DNA of 7,906 bases from Clostridiales bacterium. GTDB lineage: Bacteria; Bacillota_A; Clostridia; Saccharofermentanales; Saccharofermentanaceae. The notes beneath the pieces are model-generated. The model was not told the DNA's origin, did no database searches, and saw only the letters and a program-made list of their open reading frames with translations. Of the stretch, positions 1-6,300 are shown piece after piece. The position numbers and the translations under genes were made by a program. Each line of letters starts with the position of its first letter. Position 1 is the first letter of the stretch. The stretch covers positions 1 through 7,906 of the forward strand of contig JAGCGE010000354.1 of assembly GCA_017649745.1 (NCBI GenBank), given 5' to 3'.

Positions 1-1628
1 GAAGAAGAAAGTGTAGACTTCATTTCTTTAATGTATGCTTCTCTTTCGCCTTTAGATTGTTCTTTAGCTAAACTAGTTTGATCTCTCAACTGTTGAGCTT
101 GGTACTTTTTATTAGCATTAATTCGCTCTCTAACAACTCTAGCAACTTCTCGACCTTTTTCGTTAAGTCCTTTAGTAGAAGCTCTACTTCCTCCGTAACG
201 ATTTTCATATCCTTTAAGCTGTTTATGCTCTTCGTAATATTCATGAGCCTTCTGAGGATCATAATACTCTGAAGCATATGCTTTATGAATAAGAATTTGA
301 CCTTCATTGGAGTCTGTTTGAGCTAAAGATTCAAGTTCTGCAATCTGAGAATCAAGATTCTGAAGATCCTGAAGGTCGGCCTTGAAATTGTTTACGTCAT
401 TGAGTGGGTCCATTCCCTCTTCGGGTACCACCTCTTCCCCAGTTGGTTGATCTGGTAAATTATTAGGATTACGAAGCTCATCAGCACTAGCTTGCTGAGA
501 AGGCTTAAGTCCAATAATCTGTCTGAACTCATTGCCGGTCATAATCTCATTACGAATAAACTTATCTGCAAGTTCAGCCATCGAAGATACGCTAACAATC
601 TTGAACGGCTGCCTATAGAATCGAATAGCTTGACGTCTCGTTCTGGCATTCTGAGATAAGAACTTATTAGTCATCGCTTCAGTGATTGCCGTAAGAATTG
701 ACTCAATGATGTGATTGAAATATTCGTTCTTCTCCTCTTCTTTGGCAGATCCATTGAGAAGTTCTTCTGTAATGCCCATTTCATTGTAGAACATTTTTGT
801 ATAATATTCTACCTGAGTCATGAGATTATTCTCTACTGGTCTATTAAGCTGAGTAATATGCTCAGAACCATCGATATAAGCAATTCCGTACTTAGATCCG
901 GTAAGCTGCGTCTCGATCTGCCCGCGTCGTTCTTCAGCCTGCTTCATTCTTGACTCAGTCTTGATTACATATGGCAGCTGAATGATTAGATCCAATTTGC
1001 CAGATGCATTCTTTTCATCTATTGAATCAATCAAAGCAAGCTTGTGAATCAGTCTCTGAAGAACTGAGTTAGGTTCATTCATAATTGAATAAAACGGATT
1101 CTCAACAATTGCTACAGATGCTTTAGGGAATATAGCTTCCTTAAAATTACCTGAAATTTCATCGTAAACTCTAACTCGTACAGCTTTAGGATACCACGTA
1201 AGGATCTTAGCTACACGAATCTCATAAATTTTAAACGTATCATTGTAATATGGGCTTTGCTCTGTTGTAATTGGAACAATAGCCACACATCCTTCATCAA
1301 GCAGAGAAATTACGCAATCGCGTAGGAAATCTCGGCCTGTTTGATCCGCATTGGCCATGTATTTAAAGCAATCATTAAGAGGTGAGTCTACTTCTTCGAT
1401 AAAACGTTCTTCTTCATCAAGCTGCACATGCTGAAGCTTTGTTGTAGCACAGTCTACAGCAACTTTCGTATAGAAAGAAGTGACAATTGTCTTATCAACA
1501 CCTCTGCTAAAATGTGGCCTATCTGGTTTAATAGAGTAGGATACACCTTGGTACCGCATCTCATAATCAGTCGGATCTTTGTTTGTAAAAGCTTTCCAAG
1601 CCTGTTTGAAACGGTCAGTTAGTGCCAT
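1..1628 (-). CDS. Phage portal protein with C-terminal KAHEYYE-module tail (3' partial)
   Basis: Forms the ring at the prohead vertex through which the terminase packs DNA and to which the tail attaches. There are 542 residues visible, and the frame is open to the left edge. The portal core is about residues 1-378 and is clear from family resemblance: MALTDRFKQAW, VAVDCATTKLQHVQLDE (57-73), ADQTGRDFLRDCVISLLDEG (94-113), CVAIVPITTE, ENPFYSIMNEPNSVLQRLI (176-194), SGKLDLIIQLPYVIKTESR (209-227), SKYGIAYIDG, LNRPVENNLM and FRQIIGLKPS (368-377). A Pro/Glu-rich linker (391-408) and a helix (412-436) lead to an added tail. This has ILIHKAYASEYYDPQKAHEY (445-464), continuing YEEHKQLKG, then STKGLNEKGREVARVV and a Lys/Glu/Gln-rich coil that leaves the window. 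The tail is beyond what DNA translocation needs and may bind head partners (inference). The prohead protease and major capsid genes would be expected further left. Confidence 0.95.
   Translation of the reverse strand, partial: MALTDRFKQAWKAFTNKDPTDYEMRYQGVSYSIKPDRPHFSRGVDKTIVTSFYTKVAVDCATTKLQHVQLDEEERFIEEVDSPLNDCFKYMANADQTGRDFLRDCVISLLDEGCVAIVPITTEQSPYYNDTFKIYEIRVAKILTWYPKAVRVRVYDEISGNFKEAIFPKASVAIVENPFYSIMNEPNSVLQRLIHKLALIDSIDEKNASGKLDLIIQLPYVIKTESRMKQAEERRGQIETQLTGSKYGIAYIDGSEHITQLNRPVENNLMTQVEYYTKMFYNEMGITEELLNGSAKEEEKNEYFNHIIESILTAITEAMTNKFLSQNARTRRQAIRFYRQPFKIVSVSSMAELADKFIRNEIMTGNEFRQIIGLKPSQQASADELRNPNNLPDQPTGEEVVPEEGMDPLNDVNNFKADLQDLQNLDSQIAELESLAQTDSNEGQILIHKAYASEYYDPQKAHEYYEEHKQLKGYENRYGGSRASTKGLNEKGREVARVVRERINANKKYQAQQLRDQTSLAKEQSKGEREAYIKEMKSTLSS
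130..296 (-). other. KAHEYYE module in the portal tail
   Basis: Portal residues 445 to about 500: ILIHKAYASEYYDPQKAHEY, YEEHKQLKG, an inserted YENRYGGSRA, then STKGLNEKGREVARVVRERI. I recall the Y-DPxKAHEYYE...LKG...STxGLNxxG pattern as a recurrent tail in gut-phage structural proteins. Its lead-in ILIHxAYAS[ED] is the same as that of HWG module copy 4. Confidence 0.75.
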
Positions 1629-1641
1629 GGGTTATCCCTCT
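1626..1641 (-). promoter_or_regulatory. Ribosome binding site and start of the portal gene
   Basis: AGAGGG (1641-1636), then 7 bases, then ATG (1628-1626), just after the upstream TAG stop at 1644-1642. It supports the start MALTDRFKQAWKAF, which matches the usual N-terminus of this portal family. Confidence 0.75.
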
Positions 1642-2319
1642 CTATTTGCTAGATGTGGTTTTCTTATTAATCTTAGGTGCCGAAGAAGACTTTACAAATG
1701 TCTTATCAAATTCTTTATACAAATCATTTATAGGCATATTCTGATACTTATCGTGAATATCATCCCAATTTTTCTGAAGTTTACCGCTTTGGGACTTCTC
1801 GATATAACTGTTTGCAGTTTTAGTCAGGACAGCAGTACTAAGACCTACCGCTCCAAGCATTGCTGCAAAAGAAGCAATGGGATTACCAGTTAATATTCCA
1901 ACACCAGCTGCTGCCGCTCCTGCTGGAATGGCTGATAACATTCCTGCAAGTGCACCTCTATTAGTGGCCTTTGCTTTATCTGTAGTAAACTGGTTAAATG
2001 TATCGCTGTCTTTTCCAAATGTATTAACATTTGCTAATGCCCCAGACATGAATTTTCTAGCTTGTGCTTCTTTACCATGCTTACGATAACTGTCACCTAA
2101 AGAAGCTTGTTCACTAACAATTCTATTAAATTCGCTAGCTTCTCTTGCTTTGCCGAAACTTCCTTTGCCTGTTGTATTTCTACCGTAATGAATTTTTCCT
2201 TCAGGAGTAAGCGTACCATCCTCATACTGCCATCTTCTTACTCCCCATTTCTGACCTTGAATACCCCAATGAACTAGAATATTCTGTTTGTCATTATTTG
2301 CAGAATGAACTAAAATCAT
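1642..2319 (-). other. Possible internally initiated 225-aa product (segment 3 of the large protein)
   Basis: If translation starts at Met570, the product is a 225-residue protein beginning MILVHSANNDKQNILVHWG. It would hold a complete HWG module, a helical region, the Gly/Ala-rich hydrophobic stretch and a charged tail. Its size and layout match the free-standing 223-residue HWG protein. It is either a real second product or the remnant of a once separate gene. Confidence 0.35.
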
Positions 2320-4026
2320 ATCGTTTACTCCTTCATCATAATGCTTAACCACCTTTTTTTTCTTAAAACCGCTAGTAATCATCTTAGTAGCTTCGTTGAC
2401 TAATTTAGTAGCAGCCTCCTGCTTAGAAGTTTTAGCATTTGTTGCTGCTGTTTGAATAGCTCCTGAAATACTAGGTTTAGACGTATTAGTTTTTGTTTCT
2501 TTCTTTTTATCATATGGGTTAGCATATGACTCATAAGGATTCTTTCCGCCATTATTCTTTGACGACTTCCACTGAGTTTCTATTTTAGATCCAAGTTTAT
2601 TAAAGCCTTGTTTAGCTTTTGCCGCTTGTGTCTTCTGATAATAATCGTATATTCCGTCAAGAGCTTCTTCTGCTTCTTTAGGCTCTACACCATAAGATTT
2701 AGAAATCTGTTGAATCAAATATTGTTTAACTTTTGGATTATTCTTAAGGTAGTCCTTATCGTTTGCGATTTTCATTGCATATGACTTAATCTCAGGACGA
2801 GCCCATTTGTCAACTTGCATAATGGCCTGTTTACGAGCTGCAGTCTGAGCTTTTCTCATTTGCTCTTTATAAGAATCGGTGGCTAAACCAGAACCTCTTT
2901 TCTGAGTACCCTCAGTAGTTCCTTCCACATTTTGATTTCTTCCGCTAGTTGATTTGTCTTCGAGATTGCGAATGACTCCCCATCTCTGTCCTTTAACGCC
3001 ATAATGACAAATATCGCTAGCATATGCCGAATGTATCAAGATCATTCCATCAATTTCTTCATAATGCTTAACAGAGCCAACCTTTCTAAGTTTCTCTATA
3101 TACTTATCCCAGTTAGATCTTGATGCAGCTGCTTTTGCAGTGTCCAAAGTATTTCTTCCAGCTTTATTGCCGAGCGTCATGCCTACGGTGGACAAATCAG
3201 CTTTAGTAACTTTAGATGCTTCATACGATTTCTTCAATGCTTCAGCAGTAGCCTTATTAGCAGCACTTCTTGGAGCAATCGTAGACGTTGTAGGTCCAAA
3301 CAACTTATCGAAAAGTTTACCTCTACTTACTTCTTTAGCATAATCGCCCTTAGAAGTAAAGTAATAATTAGCTTTTGTGCTTGCTTTAGAAGCTTTACTA
3401 GCTGCTTCTGTAGCTTTATTAGCAGCCTCAGCACCTTTAGAAGCAACTTCAGAAGCTGGTGTACTAGCTAAACCTTTAGTAAATTCAAGTCCTTTGCCTT
3501 CTGTAGCTTTATCTAGACCTTCGACAGAACCTTTCTTAATATACTTATAAGCAAGATAGCCAATACCGGCAGCAACAAGAACTCCTCCTGCAACTTTTAT
3601 TACATCAGATTTAGAGATACCTTTCTTCTCTTCCTGCTCTTGGCCCATTTTAGCCAATTGCTTCTGAGTATCCTGCTCCATCTTAGCAATATCTTTATTC
3701 TCTTTACTAATTTCTTTTTGATTCTCTCTTTGAGCCTTAATCTTCTCAAGATCAACTTCATCTTCAGCTTTTCTTTTCTCTTTATAAGCTTTAACCTCAG
3801 CTTTTGTTTTAGCAATTTCAGCCTTAGCTTTAGCCCTAATAATTTTAGCTTCTGCTTTCGCCTTAGCTTTGTATTCTTTAATTTTGTAATCAGATTTTGT
3901 TCGAGGATCTCCTACGCCATAATGCTCTCGACCAAGAGGCGTAAGTGAGCCATCTTCGTACTGGTACTTTCTATTACCCCACTCTTGGCCTTTTACGCCA
4001 TGGTGGACAAGAATTTTATCGCTCAT
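1642..4026 (-). CDS. Large tripartite HWG-module protein, 794 aa, with hydrophobic segments; probable virion or ejected protein
   Basis: Function unknown. Three segments each carry an HWG module. Segment 1 (1-318): module at 5-36 (ILVHHGVKGQEWGNRK), a Lys/Ala/Glu-rich probable coiled coil at 43-135, one likely membrane span at about 142-161 (DVIKVAGGVLVAAGIGYLAY), then an Ala/Lys-rich part with KATEAASKASKASTKAN. Segment 2 (319-559): VKHYEE and MILIHSAYASD lead into a shortened module (HYGVKGQRWGV, 341-351), then charged helices and an Asn/Lys-rich tail. Segment 3 (560-794): VKHYDE and MILVHSA lead into a full module (583-614), then a Gly/Ala-rich hydrophobic stretch at about 691-735 holding two possible spans split by NP, and a Lys/Ser-rich tail. 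There is no signal peptide or enzyme motif. It lies between terminase and portal. The fused layout suggests joined ancestral genes or a polyprotein. The internal A8 run and Shine-Dalgarno are described separately. Confidence 0.88.
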   Translation of the reverse strand: MSDKILVHHGVKGQEWGNRKYQYEDGSLTPLGREHYGVGDPRTKSDYKIKEYKAKAKAEAKIIRAKAKAEIAKTKAEVKAYKEKRKAEDEVDLEKIKAQRENQKEISKENKDIAKMEQDTQKQLAKMGQEQEEKKGISKSDVIKVAGGVLVAAGIGYLAYKYIKKGSVEGLDKATEGKGLEFTKGLASTPASEVASKGAEAANKATEAASKASKASTKANYYFTSKGDYAKEVSRGKLFDKLFGPTTSTIAPRSAANKATAEALKKSYEASKVTKADLSTVGMTLGNKAGRNTLDTAKAAASRSNWDKYIEKLRKVGSVKHYEEIDGMILIHSAYASDICHYGVKGQRWGVIRNLEDKSTSGRNQNVEGTTEGTQKRGSGLATDSYKEQMRKAQTAARKQAIMQVDKWARPEIKSYAMKIANDKDYLKNNPKVKQYLIQQISKSYGVEPKEAEEALDGIYDYYQKTQAAKAKQGFNKLGSKIETQWKSSKNNGGKNPYESYANPYDKKKETKTNTSKPSISGAIQTAATNAKTSKQEAATKLVNEATKMITSGFKKKKVVKHYDEGVNDMILVHSANNDKQNILVHWGIQGQKWGVRRWQYEDGTLTPEGKIHYGRNTTGKGSFGKAREASEFNRIVSEQASLGDSYRKHGKEAQARKFMSGALANVNTFGKDSDTFNQFTTDKAKATNRGALAGMLSAIPAGAAAAGVGILTGNPIASFAAMLGAVGLSTAVLTKTANSYIEKSQSGKLQKNWDDIHDKYQNMPINDLYKEFDKTFVKSSSAPKINKKTTSSK
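2185..2280 (-). repeat. HWG module copy 5 (794-aa protein, residues 583-614)
   Basis: ILVHWGIQGQKWGVRRWQ followed by YEDGTLTPEGKIHY. It is a full-length copy placed internally. It is as close to the consensus as the N-terminal copies and looks like the start of an independent protein. Confidence 0.88.
2299..2349 (-). repeat. Junction repeat B: VKHYDE...MILVHSA
   Basis: Encodes residues 560-576 and marks the start of segment 3. It shares 14 leading bases and the H-Y-[DE]-E and MIL[IV]HSA patterns with junction repeat A. It contains the internal Shine-Dalgarno and ATG. Confidence 0.8.
2317..2334 (-). promoter_or_regulatory. Internal Shine-Dalgarno and in-frame ATG inside the 794-aa gene
   Basis: GAAGGAG (2334-2328), then 8 bases, then ATG (2319-2317), in frame with the large gene at Met570. 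Strength and spacing are as good as at the real starts in this window. The corresponding Met328 at the first junction has no comparable Shine-Dalgarno. Confidence 0.5.
2353..2361 (-). other. Candidate -1 slippery site A_AAA_AAG within an A8 run
   Basis: On the minus strand the codons are AAG AAA AAA AAG, so A_AAA_AAG lies in the correct phase for -1 slippage (dnaX-type heptamer). After a -1 shift the next codons are GGT GGT TAA, with the stop at 2347-2345, which ends the protein just after segment 2. I see no strong downstream hairpin and no upstream stimulatory Shine-Dalgarno, so real frameshifting may be weak or absent. Confidence 0.4.
2971..3045 (-). repeat. HWG module copy 4, shortened (794-aa protein, residues 328-352)
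   Basis: MILIHSAYASDICHYGVKGQRWGVI, written as two parts: MILIHSAYASD, then ICHYGVKGQRWGVI. The GxKGQxWG core is present, but the DGTLTxxG half is missing and is replaced by a Ser/Asn/Gly-rich linker. Confidence 0.82.
3025..3072 (-). repeat. Junction repeat A: VKHYEE...MILIHSA
   Basis: Encodes residues 319-334 of the 794-residue protein. The first 14 bases (GTTAAGCATTATGA) are identical to those of junction repeat B 723 bases away, and the protein pattern V-K-H-Y-[DE]-E-x(3,4)-M-I-L-[IV]-H-S-A is shared. It marks the start of segment 2. Confidence 0.8.
3919..4014 (-). repeat. HWG module copy 3 (N-terminus of the 794-aa protein)
   Basis: Residues 5-36: ILVHHGVKGQEWGNRKYQ then YEDGSLTPLGREHY. 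Trp16 and Gly17 are kept, but the core Lys is Glu15 and the residue before Arg is Asn18, so it is the most altered of the full-length copies. Confidence 0.88.
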
Positions 4027-4037
4027 TACCTCACCTC
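4024..4037 (-). promoter_or_regulatory. Coupled start: SD in the last sense codons and TAATG overlap
   Basis: GAGGTG (4037-4032) with a 5-base spacer precedes the ATG at 4026-4024. The upstream stop TAA (4028-4026) overlaps the ATG by one base, repeating the TAATG arrangement of the preceding junction. Confidence 0.82.
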
Positions 4038-4547
4038 AATTTGCTTGTTCTTGTAAGCAACTTTTCCATATCTATTGCCACCATATACGCCAGTCCTAAC
4101 CTGAGACATATCGTAATCTGGATCGGCCAAAGCAGTATGAACGCCGAGTTCACCACGCTTAGCTACAAATCTCACAACTCTACCTGAAGGAGCTTTAAGA
4201 TCTGATACTTTAGTGTTCATAAGATCAGCCATAACTCTATTAAAAGCTAGAGCATACGCCTTATTCACACTACCATCTTTGTTTCTCGTTACCATCTGAC
4301 TTCTAAGTTTTGCATCTTCATAAGAAAGTTCTCGTTTACTATCACGATAAGCTTGCCTATAGATCTTAGATCCATGCTTGTCAACCCATTTTAAATCTTT
4401 CTTTTCTAACCGAGCTTGTTCTTTAGCCCTTTGCTTAGCTTCTCTAGCTTTACCAAGTTCAGTTAGGGTGCCATCTTCGTTTTGATAACGCCTGACACCC
4501 CATTTCTGCCCAAGGATGCCCCAATGGACGAGAATTCGGTCTTCCAT
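4026..4547 (-). CDS. HWG-module phage protein, 173 aa, with conserved GVHTALAD C-terminal domain
   Basis: Function unknown. It begins MEDRILVHWG. The HWG module at 5-35 is the closest copy to the consensus (HWGILGQKWGVRRYQNEDG, then TLTELGKAR). A basic helical linker follows (36-80, for example KQRAKEQARLEKKDLKWVDK). The C-terminal part looks like a compact mixed fold: KVSDLKAPSGRVVRFVAKRG (113-132), GELGVHTALADPDYDM (132-147) and YGGNRYGKVAYK (155-166). I recall this domain as recurrent beside the terminase and portal in gut Bacillota phages and annotated hypothetical; this was not searched. No signal peptide or membrane span is seen. Its one-base overlaps with both terL and the next gene suggest fixed stoichiometry with the packaging and head genes. 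The final codons (Glu-Val-Arg) are also the Shine-Dalgarno of the next gene. Confidence 0.88.
   Translation of the reverse strand: MEDRILVHWGILGQKWGVRRYQNEDGTLTELGKAREAKQRAKEQARLEKKDLKWVDKHGSKIYRQAYRDSKRELSYEDAKLRSQMVTRNKDGSVNKAYALAFNRVMADLMNTKVSDLKAPSGRVVRFVAKRGELGVHTALADPDYDMSQVRTGVYGGNRYGKVAYKNKQIEVR
4443..4535 (-). repeat. HWG module copy 2 (N-terminus of the 173-aa protein)
   Basis: Residues 5-35: ILVHWGILGQKWGVRR followed by YQNEDGTLTELGKAR. It is nearest to copy 5 in the third segment of the 794-residue protein (ILVHWGIQGQKWGVRR). Confidence 0.9.
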
Positions 4548-4563
4548 TATTCAAAGGCCTCCT
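4545..4563 (-). promoter_or_regulatory. Coupled start: AGGAGG inside terL and TAATG overlap
   Basis: AGGAGG (4563-4558) lies in the last codons of terL, 10 bases before the ATG of the 173-residue gene. The terminase stop TAA (4549-4547) shares its last A with that ATG (4547-4545), giving TAATG. This is a classic termination-reinitiation junction. Confidence 0.85.
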
Positions 4564-6280
4564 TTTGATTCTTGTATACTACCCAAGCGTCAATCAACGC
4601 AGCTACATTATCGATCTTATCTTCGTATCTCATCTTATAAAGTTTACGATTACCATTAGTATCTTCAAGCGTAATACAATTTCCCATGCAAAAACTCATC
4701 AACTGCTCATCGAATATTAACATTCTTTCTCCGGCAAGTTTCTTAATTTCTCCAAGAGGTACAGTCTCAGTTCTACTACCCTGTCTAACTTTCTCAACAC
4801 CAAACGCTGAGTTCTCATCGCACCATCTCTTAACAAAGTGCTCTGCATTATAAGGGTCATAACCTAAACCGCATACATTGTATTCATTAGCTATAATATA
4901 CCCATCAATATCATCATAAACCTCATCCATATCGAGAATAGAACCATCTAAAACGACGAGACTACCCTCTTCGATGAACTGATTATACTTATCTCTAGCA
5001 GCTAAACTCAAACGACTATATGTAAGACTGCTTATATAGCTACGAACTTTAACACCAAAATTACCCTGACTAAGTGGAAACAAGAAAGTAAAAGCACAGA
5101 AGTCATCGCCTTGCGAGAAGTCAGCACCAAGAGCACAAAGCATTCCTTTGTAAGACTTAGGCCTATGAGGAATAGTCTCATCATATGTAAAGAAGTATGT
5201 GTATCCTTCCATAGGTATGCCAAAACGTTTAGCCAGAATGTCATTTCTAGTCGATGGAACATTCTCAGCTCGTTCTACATCCAATTGGTAAGCTTCATAC
5301 TGTACAGTTAACCCTAGATTAGGATTAGCTTTTCTCCACATAGCAGGATCGTTTACTTCTTCTACATTATCTAACTTGTAATGCCAAATACTAACATGAG
5401 GTGCATAGTAATCACCCTTAAGAATACTCATCAACTCCATTTTGATTGTATCTCCGGGGCCATTACGAATAGTACCTTCTGAACTAGTAGCAATAATCAG
5501 ATAATCAGAAAGCTTAGATGATCCTTGTTCTATAGCTCCAATAACATCTTCTCGAATGTCGCAAGACAACCACTCGTCAATAGTGGCAATCTTATAACGA
5601 GCACCCTGCATGGCAGACTCTCGCATGGGCTTTACTTCTAGTAGCGAGTTAGTCAGTTTGTTCTCAATACCCAGTTTAGTGGATACCAATTTCTGTCTTT
5701 TATTACGATCTCCTGTTGTGTTTTGTAATGAACCTTCTGTTAAAAATTGAAATACTGGCCCGATAGCTCTTGTTATAGCTGTTCTAAACGGGCCCATGAC
5801 CTCATCAGCCTGCTTCATTGTAGGAGCAGTAGTAACTTGTTTAGTTGTTGTAGGATCTACAACTAAGAAATACGCTTGATGTGTCTCGGCATACATCGAC
5901 TTAGCAGCTCCTCGAGCCACTATTAAATATTGCTTTCTAGTAAGTCTCTTTTTAACAATCTTCTTAATGAATCTATTTTCTTCTGGTAAATAAACGTTAC
6001 GCTCAACGAAATAATACCATCCATAAACTTGCTCTCCCCATAGTTTAAATGTATCAAGCAGTTTCATAGGAGTACCATCTGTTAGAACTAATTCTCGTTC
6101 GCAGAAGTCGATCCATCCTGTTACAGCAGCAGGGTCGTAAAATACTCCCGGATTTGCAATAAGTCCATCGATACGGTTCATTTCCATTTCGATTTCTTGA
6201 CAAATCGGGATCTCGCCCCTTTTAACGGCATCTCTAAATTGTCCATAGTAGTAAGGGACGGCTGTATTAGACAATGCCAT
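4547..6280 (-). CDS. terL: Phage terminase large subunit (HK97-type packaging ATPase and nuclease)
   Basis: The motor that translocates DNA through the portal into the prohead and cuts the concatemer. The protein has 577 residues, a full length for HK97-type large terminases. The N-terminal region (1-110) includes YYGQFRDAV and MEMNRIDGLI, typical of this family. The ATPase has a Walker A-like loop VARGAAKS at 121-128 (Lys127, Ser128), a Walker B TIDEW at 234-238 (Asp235, Glu236), and a coupling motif IATSSEG at 263-269. The C-terminal nuclease shows LGADFSQGDDF (Asp387, Asp392), an acidic LVVLDGS strand (Asp445), GYDPYNAEHFV (Asp475) and KIDNVAALIDA (Asp557, Asp564), as expected for the RNase H-like fold. 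It appears intact. It lies between two HWG-module genes and is translationally coupled to the downstream one through TAATG. No small terminase gene is seen in the window. Confidence 0.97.
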   Translation of the reverse strand: MALSNTAVPYYYGQFRDAVKRGEIPICQEIEMEMNRIDGLIANPGVFYDPAAVTGWIDFCERELVLTDGTPMKLLDTFKLWGEQVYGWYYFVERNVYLPEENRFIKKIVKKRLTRKQYLIVARGAAKSMYAETHQAYFLVVDPTTTKQVTTAPTMKQADEVMGPFRTAITRAIGPVFQFLTEGSLQNTTGDRNKRQKLVSTKLGIENKLTNSLLEVKPMRESAMQGARYKIATIDEWLSCDIREDVIGAIEQGSSKLSDYLIIATSSEGTIRNGPGDTIKMELMSILKGDYYAPHVSIWHYKLDNVEEVNDPAMWRKANPNLGLTVQYEAYQLDVERAENVPSTRNDILAKRFGIPMEGYTYFFTYDETIPHRPKSYKGMLCALGADFSQGDDFCAFTFLFPLSQGNFGVKVRSYISSLTYSRLSLAARDKYNQFIEEGSLVVLDGSILDMDEVYDDIDGYIIANEYNVCGLGYDPYNAEHFVKRWCDENSAFGVEKVRQGSRTETVPLGEIKKLAGERMLIFDEQLMSFCMGNCITLEDTNGNRKLYKMRYEDKIDNVAALIDAWVVYKNQKEAFE

Positions 6281-6293
6281 ACTCTTTCACCTT
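6278..6293 (-). promoter_or_regulatory. Ribosome binding site and start of the terminase gene
   Basis: AAGGTG (6293-6288) sits 7 bases before the ATG (6280-6278), in the 20-base gap after the upstream TAG stop. It supports the start MALSNTAVPYYYGQF. Confidence 0.8.
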
Positions 6294-6300
6294 ATTCTTT

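Noticed and set aside
1428..1893. Two plus-strand frames across the boundary of the portal and the 794-residue gene.
   Set aside because: Both overlap clearly coding minus-strand sequence on either side of a 13-base gap and have no recognisable product.
3043..3060. Met328 at the first internal junction as another internal start.
   Set aside because: Only a weak GAAGAA lies upstream, at poor strength and spacing, unlike Met570.
3360..3880. Repeated GCTTTAGC-like words, at first sight a DNA repeat array or CRISPR-like structure.
   Set aside because: The spacing is irregular and the words follow Lys-Ala codons (KAKAEAK, KATEAASKASKA) in an Ala/Lys-rich helix. There are no uniform repeats or spacers.
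3640..3948. A 102-codon plus-strand frame rich in Phe, Leu and Ser that resembles a membrane protein.
   Set aside because: It is the antisense shadow of the Lys/Ala/Glu coiled coil of the 794-residue protein. The hydrophobicity is an artefact of complementing AAA, GAA and GCT codons.
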